Positions 34,732-44,189 of a stretch of 64,000 nucleotides of DNA are shown in pieces (the stretch's first letter is position 1; each line of letters begins with the position of its first letter). A model generated the notes under the pieces. The model was not told where the DNA came from, made no database searches, and was given only the letters and a program-made list of their open reading frames with translations. Location: the NCBI RefSeq assembly GCF_001641125.1, contig NZ_LWLP01000001.1, forward strand, positions 2,280,715 through 2,344,714, in the 5' to 3' direction. Source of the stretch: Arthrobacter sp. OY3WO11 (GTDB taxonomy: Bacteria; Actinomycetota; Actinomycetes; Actinomycetales; Micrococcaceae). Position numbers and translations under genes: made by a program.

Positions 34732-37665
34732 ATGTCCTCCAACACCGGGCCTTCTTCCTCTGGACCGTTCCCTCCCGGGCCCACTGACTTCGAAGAGCTT
34801 TCCCCCGCCGAGCGGTACCAGGCAAGCGCTAAACGCAGGGCCGAGGCAGCGACGTACCTCGGAGCCTTTGTCCGCACTCTCGACTTCGAGCTCGACGACT
34901 TCCAGCGGCAATCGTGCCAGTCCCTGCAGGAGGGCAGGGGAGTGCTGGTGGCGGCTCCCACGGGAGCCGGGAAAACCATTGTTGGGGAATTCGCCATCTA
35001 CCTCGCCCTGGAGCGCGGCCTCAAAGCGTTCTACACCACGCCCATCAAGGCCCTCAGCAACCAGAAGTTCACTGAGCTTGCCGAGAAGTACGGCGCCGAC
35101 AACGTAGGGCTGCTCACCGGCGACACAAGCATCAACGGCGACGCGCCCGTCGTCGTGATGACCACGGAAGTCCTCCGGAACATGCTGTACGCGGATTCGG
35201 CAACCCTTGACGACCTTGGCTACGTGGTGATGGACGAGGTCCACTACCTCGCCGACCGCTTCCGCGGAGCAGTCTGGGAGGAGGTCATCATCCACCTTCC
35301 CAGCGAGGTGCAGGTGGTTTCGCTCAGCGCCACAGTCTCCAACGCCGAGGAATTCGGCGCGTGGCTGGACACCGTGCGCGGCGATACCGACATCATCGTC
35401 TCCGAGCACCGGCCGGTACCCCTCTGGCAGCACGTGATGGTGGGGCGGCAGGTCATGGATCTGTTCGCGGGGGAAACCACCTTCGATGAAATCGCCCCGC
35501 CGGTGGACGGGGACGGGACTCTGCCTGTACCGTCCGCAGACAGCACCAAAGGGCGTGGCTTCGACGTCAATCCAGACCTCCTCAAGGTGGCGCGCAGCGA
35601 AATCCAGCAGAGTTTCCGCAGCCGCCAGGGAGGCCCGGGCGGCCGCGGCCAGCGCGGGAGGCGAGGCAACGACCGGCCAGGCCGGGGCGGCGACGAACGC
35701 GGTGTCCGTCCGGCGAGCCGGCCACAGGTCATCGCAAGCCTTGACCGCATGGACCTGCTGCCTGCAATCACCTTCATCTTTTCCAGGGCGGGCTGTGACG
35801 CTGCGGTGGCGCAGTGTGTGGGGTCCGGGCTGTGGCTCACCACCGAGAAGGAACAACGCATCATCACCCAGCGCGTTGACGAGGCCGGGCAGGACATTCC
35901 CCCGGATGACCTGGACGTCCTGGGCTTCTGGACCTGGCGTGACGGTCTGATCCGCGGCTTCGCGGCACACCACGCAGGCATGCTCCCCACGTTCAAGGAA
36001 GTAGTGGAGAAGCTTTTCGCCGACGGTTTGGTCAAGGCGGTTTTTGCCACGGAAACGCTGGCGCTGGGCGTCAACATGCCCGCCCGCTCCGTGGTGCTCG
36101 AAAAGCTGGACAAGTTCAACGGCGAAGCCCACGTGGACATTACGGCAGGGGAATACACCCAACTGACCGGCCGTGCCGGCCGCCGCGGCATCGACGTGGA
36201 GGGCCACGCCGTGGTGCTGTGGCAGCCTGGAACGGATCCGACGGCGGTAGCCGGCCTTGCGTCCCGGCGCACCTACCCGCTGAACTCGAGTTTCCGGCCC
36301 ACCTACAACATGAGCATCAACCTGCTGGCACAGTTTGGCCGGGCAAGGGCCCGCGAAATCCTGGAGTCCTCCTTTGCCCAGTTCCAGGCTGACCGTTCTG
36401 TTGTGGGACTGGCCAGGCAGGTGCGCAGCCGGGAGGAGTCGCTGGCCGGGTACGCCAAGTCCATGACCTGCCATTTGGGTGACTTCACCGAGTACGCACG
36501 GCTGCGCAGGGAACTGTCCGACGCCGAAAACGCCGGCTCCCGCACCAAGTCCCGCGTCCGGAAATCGCTCAACGATGATTCCCTGGCCCGCCTGCTGCCG
36601 GGGGACGTGGTGGATGTTCCCGGCGGGAGGGCACCCGGCCCGGCAATTGTGCTGAGCTCGGACCACACCAGCCGTGAACCACGGCCCGCCGTCCTGACGC
36701 TGGACAACCAACTGCGCAGGATCGGGACCGACGACCTGGAGGGACCCATCGCTCCGGTGACGCGCATCCGCATTCCCAAATCCTTCAACGCCAAAGTGCC
36801 CAAGTCCCGCCGGGACCTGGCCTCCTCGGCACGGAATGCACTGCGCGAAAACCGGCCGCCAGCCCCCGGCAATAACCGCAACAACGACTTTGGCCTCGCC
36901 ACCGCCCTGCCGAACCAGGAAAAGCGCATCGCCGACCTCCGCCGCGCTCTTCGCGCCCACCCGTGCCATGGCTGCAGCGAACGCGAAGAACATGCCCGCT
37001 GGTCCGAGCGCTGGTGGAAGCTCCGCCGCGAAACCGACGGGCTGGTCCGGCAGATCCAGGGCAGGACCAACACCATCGCCAAGACCTTCGACCGCGTCTG
37101 TGATGTCCTTTCCACCTACGGGTACCTTGAACAAGCAGCGGACGGGCGGCTCTCCATCAGCCCTGACGGCCAGCGGCTCCGGCGGATCTACGGTGAAAAG
37201 GACCTGTTGATTTCCCAGTCGCTGCGGCTTGGCGCGTTCGATGACCTGGACGCCGTGGAGGTTGCGGTCCTCGCCAGCGTGCTGGTGTACCAGGCGAAAC
37301 GCGAAGACCGGGGGCTGAGGCCACGGATGCCCAGCATTTCGTTGGAGACGTCAGTGGATATCGTCGTCCGTGAATGGTCCGCGCTTGAGGACGTGGAAGA
37401 GGACAAGAAGCTACCGCTGACGGGCGAGCCTGAACTGGGGCTTGTCTGGCCCGTCTATAAGTGGGCCAAGGGCCGGCATCTGCAGGACGTCCTCAGCGGC
37501 ACAGACCTTGCCGCGGGTGACTTTGTGCGCTGGGTCAAGCAGGTTGTGGACCTCCTGGACCAGCTCGCCAAGATCCCGGGGCTGGATCCCCGCCTGGCCC
37601 GGCTCTGCGCCGAGGCCATCTCCCTGATCCGCCGCGGTGTCGTGGCCTATTCCTCCGTCCTCTGA
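34732..37665 (+). CDS. helY: DEAD/DEAH-box RNA helicase (HelY/Ski2-like)
   Basis: 977 residues. RecA-like domain 1 has motif I APTGAGKT and motif II DEVH (VMDEVHYL). Domain 2 has FATETLALGVNMPARSVV and QLTGRAGRRG (motif VI). An Arg/Gly-rich insert lies near 300-325. The long C-terminal region (about 600-977) is the stalk/ratchet part typical of Ski2/Mtr4-like helicases. It probably unwinds structured RNA, possibly as part of RNA decay; in vivo partners are unknown. It commonly follows tatAC in actinobacteria. The amidohydrolase gene follows after a short gap. Confidence 0.93.
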   Translation: MSSNTGPSSSGPFPPGPTDFEELSPAERYQASAKRRAEAATYLGAFVRTLDFELDDFQRQSCQSLQEGRGVLVAAPTGAGKTIVGEFAIYLALERGLKAFYTTPIKALSNQKFTELAEKYGADNVGLLTGDTSINGDAPVVVMTTEVLRNMLYADSATLDDLGYVVMDEVHYLADRFRGAVWEEVIIHLPSEVQVVSLSATVSNAEEFGAWLDTVRGDTDIIVSEHRPVPLWQHVMVGRQVMDLFAGETTFDEIAPPVDGDGTLPVPSADSTKGRGFDVNPDLLKVARSEIQQSFRSRQGGPGGRGQRGRRGNDRPGRGGDERGVRPASRPQVIASLDRMDLLPAITFIFSRAGCDAAVAQCVGSGLWLTTEKEQRIITQRVDEAGQDIPPDDLDVLGFWTWRDGLIRGFAAHHAGMLPTFKEVVEKLFADGLVKAVFATETLALGVNMPARSVVLEKLDKFNGEAHVDITAGEYTQLTGRAGRRGIDVEGHAVVLWQPGTDPTAVAGLASRRTYPLNSSFRPTYNMSINLLAQFGRARAREILESSFAQFQADRSVVGLARQVRSREESLAGYAKSMTCHLGDFTEYARLRRELSDAENAGSRTKSRVRKSLNDDSLARLLPGDVVDVPGGRAPGPAIVLSSDHTSREPRPAVLTLDNQLRRIGTDDLEGPIAPVTRIRIPKSFNAKVPKSRRDLASSARNALRENRPPAPGNNRNNDFGLATALPNQEKRIADLRRALRAHPCHGCSEREEHARWSERWWKLRRETDGLVRQIQGRTNTIAKTFDRVCDVLSTYGYLEQAADGRLSISPDGQRLRRIYGEKDLLISQSLRLGAFDDLDAVEVAVLASVLVYQAKREDRGLRPRMPSISLETSVDIVVREWSALEDVEEDKKLPLTGEPELGLVWPVYKWAKGRHLQDVLSGTDLAAGDFVRWVKQVVDLLDQLAKIPGLDPRLARLCAEAISLIRRGVVAYSSVL

Positions 37666-37719
37666 CCAGCAATGCCGGCTCCCCGCCGGCGCGCCCAAAC
37701 GCCAGGAGCACTGCCCCGT

Positions 37720-39357
37720 ATGTCCCAGCCTGAACCGCTGCCCGCCCCGCGCGCAAAAACAGTCCTCTACCGGAACGGCTCCGTATACACTGCCGCCGAC
37801 CCCTTTGCCACGGCAATGGTGGTGGATGGCGGCACGGTGGCGTGGGTGGGATCCGAACAGGCGGCAACCTCCATCGCGGACAGCTCCATGGAAATCATCG
37901 ATCTCCGCGGAGCCCTCGTGGCGCCAGGGTTCGTGGACTCCCACATCCACCTGACGGAGACGGGCATCGCGTTGGACTCCCTCCGGCTGGGCGGAATCCG
38001 GTCAGCCAGGGAGCTGCTCGACGCCGTGGCTGCCGTCCCCGGTGACGGCCCGGTCCTGGGCCACGGCTGGGACGAGACCGCCTGGCCGGACAGCAGCCTC
38101 CCCACCGCCGCGGAACTGGAGCGGGCATCAGCCGGACGGCCGGTGTACCTGTCCCGGGTCGACGTGCACTCCGCGCTAATTTCCGAGTCACTCGCCGATG
38201 CGGTCGGAGTCCGTCAGTTGGACGGGTTCGACGGCGGCGCCAGGGTGCGCCGGGCAGCGCACACGGCCGCCCGGCAGGCAACCCGCCGCCAGCCCGAAGA
38301 AGCGCTGAAGCGGCATCAGGCACGGGCACTGACCGAGGCGGCAGCCAACGGTTACGTGGCGGTAGCGGAAATGGGGTCACCGCATATCGGCGGTGCCGAG
38401 GACCTGCGGCTTGCAGGGGCCTGGAACAGCGGTACCCCCGAGGTTTTGCCCTACTGGGGGGAACTGGCGTCCTCGGAAGAGCATGCCCGCAGCCTCCTGG
38501 ACCAGTTTGGGTTCGGAGTGCGGGGGCTTGCCGGCGACCTGAACATCGACGGCTCCGTGGGCTCCCGGACGGCTGCCCTGCGGTCCGGATACAGCGATGC
38601 TCCTGAAGAGCAGGGAAGCCTCTACCTCAGCGTGGACGAGGCCGCGGCGCACCTGGCGGCATGCTCGCTTGCCGGAGTCCAGGGCGGTTTCCACGTGATC
38701 GGCGACGCCGGACTGGACGCCGCGCTGGCCGCACTGGAACTGGCTGCCAAGGAAGTGGGTGAGCAGCGGGTGCGCGCTGCCGGGCACCGCTTTGAACACG
38801 TGGAGATGGTTGATTCGGCCGCCGTCGAGGTGCTGTCCCGGTATGCCGTGACAGTCAGTGCCCAGCCGTCGTTTGACGCTGCCTGGGGAGGCCCGGGAGG
38901 TCTCTATGAGCAGAGGCTGGGGAAGCGGAGCCGGTCCATGAACCCGTTCGCCACCCTCTACGCAGCCGGGGTGCCCGTATGCTTCGGCAGTGACAGTCCC
39001 GTGACGCCGCTGCGCCCCTGGTCCAGCGTGAGAGCATGCCTGGAGCACTACAACGAAGATGAGCGGATCTCCGCCCGTGCCGCCTTCCTGGGCCACACGC
39101 GTGCGGGCTGGCGGGCAGCTAAGTACGCCGACCCGATGGCCGGCCAGTTGGTACCGGGGGCGCCCGCGAGTTTCGCCGTGTGGGAGGTTGAGGAACTGAT
39201 GGTGCAGGTCGCCGACGGGCGGGTCCAGTCCTGGAGCACCGACCCGCGGGCGCGCACGCCGCTGCTGCCTGCCCTGGATACCGGCTCTGACCCGATGTGC
39301 CTGCAGACCGTCCGTAACGGCGTCGAACTTTACGCAAGCCCGGCGCTGCGGTCCTGA
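37720..39357 (+). CDS. Amidohydrolase family protein (YtcJ-like)
   Basis: 545 residues from the ATG at 37720 (GGAG nine bases upstream); an in-frame ATG at 37672 has no RBS. The composite TIM-barrel amidohydrolase shows PGFVDSHIHLTETG (HxH zinc pair), GGFHVIGDAGLDAAL, HRFEHVEMV and CFGSDSPVTPLRPW (final Asp). The length and the late insertion fit the Amidohydro_3/YtcJ branch, whose members hydrolyse N-acyl or formyl compounds. Substrate unknown. Probably co-transcribed with helY. Confidence 0.88.
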   Translation: MSQPEPLPAPRAKTVLYRNGSVYTAADPFATAMVVDGGTVAWVGSEQAATSIADSSMEIIDLRGALVAPGFVDSHIHLTETGIALDSLRLGGIRSARELLDAVAAVPGDGPVLGHGWDETAWPDSSLPTAAELERASAGRPVYLSRVDVHSALISESLADAVGVRQLDGFDGGARVRRAAHTAARQATRRQPEEALKRHQARALTEAAANGYVAVAEMGSPHIGGAEDLRLAGAWNSGTPEVLPYWGELASSEEHARSLLDQFGFGVRGLAGDLNIDGSVGSRTAALRSGYSDAPEEQGSLYLSVDEAAAHLAACSLAGVQGGFHVIGDAGLDAALAALELAAKEVGEQRVRAAGHRFEHVEMVDSAAVEVLSRYAVTVSAQPSFDAAWGGPGGLYEQRLGKRSRSMNPFATLYAAGVPVCFGSDSPVTPLRPWSSVRACLEHYNEDERISARAAFLGHTRAGWRAAKYADPMAGQLVPGAPASFAVWEVEELMVQVADGRVQSWSTDPRARTPLLPALDTGSDPMCLQTVRNGVELYASPALRS

Positions 39358-39374
39358 CCGGACCGCTGCCGTCC

Positions 39375-39380
39375 TATAAT
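39375..39380 (+). promoter_or_regulatory. Probable -10 element of ppm1
   Basis: TATAAT, 72 bases before the GTG of the mannosyltransferase gene, with a weak CTGAC about 16 bases upstream as -35. It is unusually close to consensus for this high-GC sequence. Confidence 0.5.
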
Positions 39381-39451
39381 TGATAGTTGCGCCCGCCGCC
39401 GATCCGTTCGCAGCCGGGCGCGTTGACCATTTCCCCTAGGAAAGGCCCCCT

Positions 39452-40195
39452 GTGCGAGTCCTCACCATCATTCCCACCTACAACGAACTGGAATCGCTGC
39501 CCAAGACCCTTCAGCGGCTTCGCGCGGCAGTTCCTGCGTCGGATGTGCTGGTGGTGGATGACAACAGCCCAGACGGTACCGGCCAGCTCGCGGACCGTTT
39601 CGCCGCTGAGGATTCCCAGGTTCATGTCCTGCACCGGAAGGGCAAGGAAGGGCTCGGGGCCGCGTATATTGCCGGTTTCAGGTGGGGTCTGGACGCCGGT
39701 TACGACGTACTGGTAGAGATGGACGCGGATGGTTCCCACCAGCCTGAGCAGCTTCCCCAACTCCTGGAAGCTGTGGAGCAGGGCGCTGACCTTGCCATGG
39801 GCTCCCGCTGGGTTCCCGGCGGTAAGGTCGTGAACTGGCCGCTGTACCGCCAGGCCATTTCCCGGGTGGGAAGCACCTACGCCCGCCTCATGCTGGGGCT
39901 GAACATCAAGGATGTCACCGGCGGGTACCGTGCGTTCCGCAGGACAACTCTGGAGAAGCTCAACCTGGACCAGGTGGATTCCGTCGGCTACGGCTTCCAG
40001 GTGGACCTCGCCTTCCGCGTGGCCCGGATGGGACTCCGCATCGAGGAACGTCCCATCACTTTCGTGGAGCGGGAACTTGGAGCCTCCAAGATGAGCGGCA
40101 ACATCGTGGTGGAGGCCATGGTCAACGTCACCAAGTGGGGCCTGCAGGCCCGCTGGAACACGCTGACGCGCAGAAAAGCAGCCGGCCGCCCCTAA
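39452..40195 (+). CDS. ppm1: Polyprenol-monophosphomannose synthase
   Basis: 247 residues from a GTG. It is a GT-A glycosyltransferase of family 2 with [11 protein letters not shown] near the N-terminus, [13 protein letters not shown] as the DxD region and [12 protein letters not shown] in the acceptor half. The protein matches dolichol-phosphate-mannose-synthase-like enzymes, which transfer mannose from GDP-mannose to polyprenol phosphate. Extracytoplasmic mannosyltransferases then use that lipid donor to make lipoglycans and glycoproteins. There is no acyltransferase (Lnt-like) domain fused, unlike in some mycobacteria. Ends in a strong terminator. Confidence 0.92.
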   Translation: MRVLTIIPTYNELESLPKTLQRLRAAVPASDVLVVDDNSPDGTGQLADRFAAEDSQVHVLHRKGKEGLGAAYIAGFRWGLDAGYDVLVEMDADGSHQPEQLPQLLEAVEQGADLAMGSRWVPGGKVVNWPLYRQAISRVGSTYARLMLGLNIKDVTGGYRAFRRTTLEKLNLDQVDSVGYGFQVDLAFRVARMGLRIEERPITFVERELGASKMSGNIVVEAMVNVTKWGLQARWNTLTRRKAAGRP

Positions 40196-40233
40196 GGCTG
40201 CAGCACCGCCACGGCGGACAGCTGAACCAACAG

Positions 40234-40277
40234 AAAAGGGAGCCGCCCCGCACGAAAGTGCAGGGCGGCTCCCTTTT
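40234..40277. terminator. Strong bidirectional terminator between ppm1 and rbpA
   Basis: A 15-bp stem (40234-40248 with 40263-40277) has on top a small GCAC/GTGC stem closed by a GAAA tetraloop. Runs of A on the left and T on the right make it active in both directions, between two convergent genes. Confidence 0.95.
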
Positions 40278-40301
40278 TGTCAGAGCAACAGGCCAAAACC
40301 T

Positions 40302-40649
40302 TTACGCGGACCGGCGCTCTCCGCGGCGTTCGCGCAGGATGGTCAGCCGGTCTTCGAGGATTTGCTCAAGCTCGGGCAGCGAGCGGCGTTCCAGGAGCAT
40401 GTCCCAGTGGGTACGGACAGCTTTGTCGTTGCTGGTGTCGGGCCGTTCGCCATCGACCAGGAGCGCTTCCTTGCCGGTCTTGGAAACCCAGACAGGAGGA
40501 ATTTCCGCCTCTGAGGAGAAGGTGACGAAGACCTGCTCGCCGTCCTCGCACCGGTACTCAACACGCTGGCGCGGAGCCGGCTCTACTCCGGACTCGGTCT
40601 CCATGCTCTGTGCACCAAGGCGCATGCCCCGCAGGCTGCGATCGCTCAT
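40302..40649 (-). CDS. rbpA: RNA-polymerase-binding protein RbpA
   Basis: 115 residues from the ATG at 40647-40649 (MSDRSLRGMRLGAQSME). A longer frame would start with an atypical segment. The disordered basic N-terminus, the core beta-barrel (VEYRCEDGEQVFVTFSSEAE, where the zinc cysteines of mycobacterial RbpA are reduced to one here), the basic linker (SKTGKEALLVDG) and the sigma-interacting C-terminal helices (THWDMLLERRSLPELEQILEDR) are all visible. RbpA binds the housekeeping sigma and stabilises the open promoter complex; it affects rifampicin tolerance in actinobacteria. A SigR/SigH-type promoter lies about 100 bases upstream. Confidence 0.94.
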   Translation of the reverse strand: MSDRSLRGMRLGAQSMETESGVEPAPRQRVEYRCEDGEQVFVTFSSEAEIPPVWVSKTGKEALLVDGERPDTSNDKAVRTHWDMLLERRSLPELEQILEDRLTILRERRGERRSA

Positions 40650-40751
40650 GATTTCTCCCTCTGGTCGGTTCGCGGTGTACAACACCGCGCTAGCCGGTGG
40701 CGGCCAAGCGCCGCCGGACTACTGTGTGCTCTGTGCTGCATCTTTAGATTC

Positions 40752-40777
40752 AACGCATCGCGAAGCTTCGTTGTTCC
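40752..40777 (-). promoter_or_regulatory. SigR/SigH-type stress promoter of rbpA
   Basis: On the minus strand GGAAC is followed by exactly 18 bases and then GTT, matching the GGAAY-N18-GTT pattern of the thiol-oxidative-stress sigma factor of actinobacteria. It is correctly oriented about 100 bases upstream of rbpA, a known target in Streptomyces. Confidence 0.7.
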
Positions 40778-40914
40778 AGCGGATCTGCTCCGGCCGGACA
40801 AATACACGATTATACCGGCACCCGGGCGGAACAGCCAAAAGGAGGGACCCGCCCTTGAGCGGATCCCTCCCTCACGCCAGCCAGGATGCTGAAATCTGGT
40901 GTCGGCGCCGGGTT

Positions 40915-41856
40915 CTAGGGTTCGGAGGGTTTGGCCCCGACTTCGTCGAACAGGCCGCCGGCGGACTCCGGGGTGGTCCCGCCCAGGGCGTTGCCGATTC
41001 CCTTGAGTGCCTCGCCGACCTCACTGGGAATGATCCACAGCTTGTTGGAGGAGCCCTCCGCCAGCTTGGGCAGCGTCTGCAGGTACTGGTAGGCCAGCAG
41101 CTTCTGGTCCGGATTGCCCTTGTGAATGGCGTCGAAGACTTTCTGGATGGCCTGGGCTTCGCCGTCAGCACGGAGGATCGCCGCTTTGGCGTCACCTTCA
41201 GCCGCAAGGATCGAGGCCTGCCGCTGGCCCTCGGCGGTGAGGATTGCTGACTGTTTGGTTCCCTCGGCAGTCAGGATGGCCGCGCGCCGGTCGCGCTCGG
41301 CACGCATCTGCTTTTCCATCGAGTCCTGGATGGAGTGGGGCGGATCGATAGCCTTCAGCTCCACACGGGAAACCCGGATTCCCCACCGGCCGGTGGCTTC
41401 GTCCAGGACGCCGCGGAGTTGGCCGTTGATCTGGTCGCGGGAGGTGAGTGCCTCCTCCAGGTTCAGCCCGCCCACGACGTTACGCAAGGTGGTAGTGGTC
41501 AGTTGTTCCACGGCCTGAATGTAGTTGGCAATCTCGTACGTTGCCGCGCGCGGATCAGTTACCTGGAAATAGACAACGGTGTCGATGGAGACCACCAGGT
41601 TGTCCTCGGTGATGACGGGTTGCGGCGGGAACGAAACCACCTGCTCACGAAGATCAAGCAACGGCAGGAGCCGGTCAACGAAAGGTATCAGGATGGTCAG
41701 CCCCGGGTTAAGCGTCCTTTGATATTTGCCCAACCGCTCAACTACTCCCGCGCGGGCCTGCGGAATGATCCGGACCGCACGGACCAAAACGATAATCACA
41801 AACACGATCAGGACCACCAGCACTATGGCGAGTGCGGCTCCTCCTGCGTTATCCAT
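40915..41856 (-). CDS. SPFH/band-7 membrane protein (stomatin/QmcA-like)
   Basis: 313 residues. One N-terminal membrane helix (ALAIVLVVLIVFVIIVLVRAV) anchors it, followed by the SPFH domain (RAGVVERLGKYQRTLNPGL, then SIDTVVYFQVTDPRAATYEI) and a long helical C-terminus rich in Ala and Glu (RRAAILTAEGTKQSAILTAE) that forms the oligomerisation coiled coil. These proteins build large membrane microdomain cages. Downstream of it (minus strand reading from NfeD) the two genes form the usual SPFH/NfeD pair, though here NfeD lies after it in sequence and before it in transcription. Confidence 0.92.
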   Translation of the reverse strand: MDNAGGAALAIVLVVLIVFVIIVLVRAVRIIPQARAGVVERLGKYQRTLNPGLTILIPFVDRLLPLLDLREQVVSFPPQPVITEDNLVVSIDTVVYFQVTDPRAATYEIANYIQAVEQLTTTTLRNVVGGLNLEEALTSRDQINGQLRGVLDEATGRWGIRVSRVELKAIDPPHSIQDSMEKQMRAERDRRAAILTAEGTKQSAILTAEGQRQASILAAEGDAKAAILRADGEAQAIQKVFDAIHKGNPDQKLLAYQYLQTLPKLAEGSSNKLWIIPSEVGEALKGIGNALGGTTPESAGGLFDEVGAKPSEP

Positions 41857-41889
41857 ACATCTCCTTTTTCCCCAATTGTTCAGGCTGTA

Positions 41890-42354
41890 TCAGGACTTGC
41901 CGTCGGCATCCGATGCCGCCAAGACGACGGCGGTGGCGCCGTCTATCGCGGCTACGACTACTTTTTGTCCGGCGGGAAGGACCCCCGCCGCGGAGCGTGC
42001 ACTCCAGATATCCCCGCCGATTTTGACCAGGCCGCCATCGGACGAGACGGGTTCCATCACGACTGCCTGTTCGCCGATCAGGCGGTCGACGTTGGTCCGC
42101 TGCTCGGACGGTCCCTTTTTCAGGTGGGAGAGGGCCACTGGCCGGACAAACGCAATCATGAGCAGGGAGACGACGCAGAAAACCACGATCTGCAGCCAGG
42201 GGTCCGCGCCGGCGAAATCCGCGACCATTGCGGCGAGGGTACCTCCGCCGAGCATAATGAAAAAAAGGTCAAGCGTGATCATCTCGATCACTGCAAAAGC
42301 GAGGAAAGCCGAGAGCCACAGTGCCCACCAGTTTTCGCCCAACCATTCGAACAT
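41890..42354 (-). CDS. NfeD family membrane protein
   Basis: 154 residues. N-terminal membrane segments (NWWALWLSAFLAFAVIEMI, then a second and third helix) are followed by a small OB-fold beta-barrel (about 85-154; IGEQAVVMEPVSSDGGLVKIGGDIW onward). It belongs to the short, non-protease NfeD form that interacts with SPFH proteins. Its stop is 33 bases before the start of the SPFH gene, so NfeD and SPFH are made from one transcript and likely form a membrane complex. Confidence 0.9.
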   Translation of the reverse strand: MFEWLGENWWALWLSAFLAFAVIEMITLDLFFIMLGGGTLAAMVADFAGADPWLQIVVFCVVSLLMIAFVRPVALSHLKKGPSEQRTNVDRLIGEQAVVMEPVSSDGGLVKIGGDIWSARSAAGVLPAGQKVVVAAIDGATAVVLAASDADGKS

Positions 42355-42479
42355 CGTGCTCCCCCTTCGCTACGGGAGGCCCCAGTTAGGGCCCGCCAGT
42401 AACTGTCCTTCCATCGTAGTGCTGGCGTCCGCCTTATGGGGGGCACTGCACTTTTGTAGGGTGCATAGTGGCCAAGTCG

Positions 42480-43364
42480 TTACGCTGGCGGGGGCCCTGC
42501 GGGCCTGAAGACGTTGAGGCGGAACCTTGCCTCCGACTGGATTATCCCGGGCTGGCTTTCAAGCCGGCTGGCGATGGCACTGAGGTCTACGTGGTGCCCC
42601 GCGGGTCCCATGAAGGCAAGGTCGGCTGCCTCCTTGCGGGTGAGTGATAGAGGGAATTCGATGTCAAGGGTCTCCGCGACCGTGAAATGGGGTACCATCG
42701 CCGCAGCCAGCCGGCTGTCCTTGTCTTCTTCGATACCCAGCATGCCCGTGATGCGGGCAATGGAACCGAGGTGCCCGGAGCGTGGCGTGACCACCACCAG
42801 CCGGCCTGTTGGCCGCAGGACACGAGCAAACTCCGCGGCATTGCGCGGCGCGAAAATGACCGTGATGGCATCGACCGAGTTGCTGGCCACCGGCAGCGGC
42901 TGCCACACGTCCCAGACCAGGTTCAGTGCCTCGCTGTTGAGCCGGGCAGCGCGCCGGAGGGCGAACTTGGAGATGTCCATGCCCATGGCGGCTACGCTCC
43001 GGCCTTCTGCCGCCGCGTGATCCAGCAGGACCCGCAGGTAGTGTCCGGTTCCGGTTCCCGAGTCCAGGACGACGGCGGGTTCACTGGACAGGAAGGGAAC
43101 GACGGCGGCCGCTACAGCATCTGCGAGGGGCCGGTAGTGCCCGCTCCCCAGGAAGTTGAACCGGGCGTCCACCATCCCGGCGGTATCAGCTTCGAAGGCA
43201 GTGCCTTTGCCCACGAGCAGGTTGTAATAGCCCTGACGGGCTGCGTCGAAGCTGTGCCCTGAGCCGCAGGCAAGGCGGGTCTGCCCTGTGGCACCGGGCC
43301 CCACCCGCTCCAACGGCTGGGAGCACACAGGACACAGCAGCGGGAGGTCCGCGGGTGAAGGCAT
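42480..43364 (-). CDS. Putative 23S rRNA (guanine-N1)-methyltransferase (RlmA-like)
   Basis: 294 residues if started at the ATG of MPSPADLP; a GTG 24 bases earlier is also possible. The N-terminal zinc finger uses LCPVCSQPL and LACGSGHSFDAARQGYYNLL (three Cys and one His). The class I SAM fold follows with VLDSGTGTGHYLRVLL. The zinc-finger-plus-SAM layout matches RlmA(I/II), which methylates G745 or G748 in helix 35 of 23S rRNA. Which position is modified, and whether it affects macrolide binding, cannot be told here. Confidence 0.85.
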   Translation of the reverse strand: MPSPADLPLLCPVCSQPLERVGPGATGQTRLACGSGHSFDAARQGYYNLLVGKGTAFEADTAGMVDARFNFLGSGHYRPLADAVAAAVVPFLSSEPAVVLDSGTGTGHYLRVLLDHAAAEGRSVAAMGMDISKFALRRAARLNSEALNLVWDVWQPLPVASNSVDAITVIFAPRNAAEFARVLRPTGRLVVVTPRSGHLGSIARITGMLGIEEDKDSRLAAAMVPHFTVAETLDIEFPLSLTRKEAADLAFMGPAGHHVDLSAIASRLESQPGIIQSEARFRLNVFRPAGPPPA

Positions 43365-43445
43365 AGCCACTATCTTAGGGCTGTCCACCGGGCTTCCCGG
43401 CGGGCGGAGGCAGGGGGCCCGCGCCTCGCCGTATCTGTATTGGCC

Positions 43446-44129
43446 CTACTTGGGTCGGGGGAGAGCGATGGGGCCGTCGCCAAACCCAAGTCCCTCACGC
43501 GCCTTGCCGATTCCGGGCTCCGCCCAGCGTGCGGCGTACTCTGCATTGCTGCTGAGCGAGCGCAACTGGGCGCGGTCAACGTAGAGAACGCCGTTCAAAT
43601 GGTCTGTCTCGTGCTGCACGATGCGGGCCTGCCAGCCTGCGAACTCCCGTTGTACCTGTGAGCCATCCGGCGCCTGGAACTCCAGCAGGACTCTTTCAGG
43701 CCGGGCAACCACTGCCTGCAGTCCGTTCAGGGAGAGGCACCCCTCGTAAAAGGACGCCTGCTCCGTGCCCAGCGGAGTGTACCGGGGGTTCAGGAGCGCC
43801 ATGAACTCCAGGGGACTCCGCTTCCGCAGCGCAGCCGCCTCGGCGTCGACGTCGTACTGGTCCTCAATGACGGCGATCTGGAGGGGTATTCCGAGCTGTG
43901 GTGCTGCCAGCCCCACGCCCGGAGCTTCGTGCATGACCTGCCGCATGAGCGCGATGAGCCGGTCAAGCTGATCGGGAGACAGCTGCCCGTCAAAAGCTGC
44001 GGCGCGCTGGCGCAGGGCGGGGTGGCCGGCCTGCACTATGGGCGGCAGCGTCCCCGCTGACAGGATCCGCTCCACAGATTCCCTGGTCTCTTCGTCGCTG
44101 AGGGTGGTGTCCGGCGCTTTCTGGCTCAT
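43446..44129 (-). CDS. def: Peptide deformylase
   Basis: 227 residues from the ATG at 44127-44129; an in-frame extension to 44387 overlaps the divergent gene. The three metal/active-site motifs are present in order: GVGLAAPQLG (motif I, GxGLAAxQ), EGCLSL (motif II, with the metal Cys) and QHETDHLNG (motif III, HExDH). It removes the formyl group of new polypeptides. An N-terminal extension of about 45 residues and a C-terminal basic/Gly tail set it apart from the shortest forms. It may be one of two deformylases in the genome. Confidence 0.93.
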   Translation of the reverse strand: MSQKAPDTTLSDEETRESVERILSAGTLPPIVQAGHPALRQRAAAFDGQLSPDQLDRLIALMRQVMHEAPGVGLAAPQLGIPLQIAVIEDQYDVDAEAAALRKRSPLEFMALLNPRYTPLGTEQASFYEGCLSLNGLQAVVARPERVLLEFQAPDGSQVQREFAGWQARIVQHETDHLNGVLYVDRAQLRSLSSNAEYAARWAEPGIGKAREGLGFGDGPIALPRPK

Positions 44130-44189
44130 GGTGAAAAGCCTACTGGCGGTGTGGGATCCTGCCGGCCGGCCTGGGCTAATGTCTTTTCC

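Noticed and set aside
34708..37134. 808-codon open frame on the minus strand
   Set aside because: Antisense to helY, which has all helicase motifs. Composition of the frame is Gly/Val/His-rich noise.
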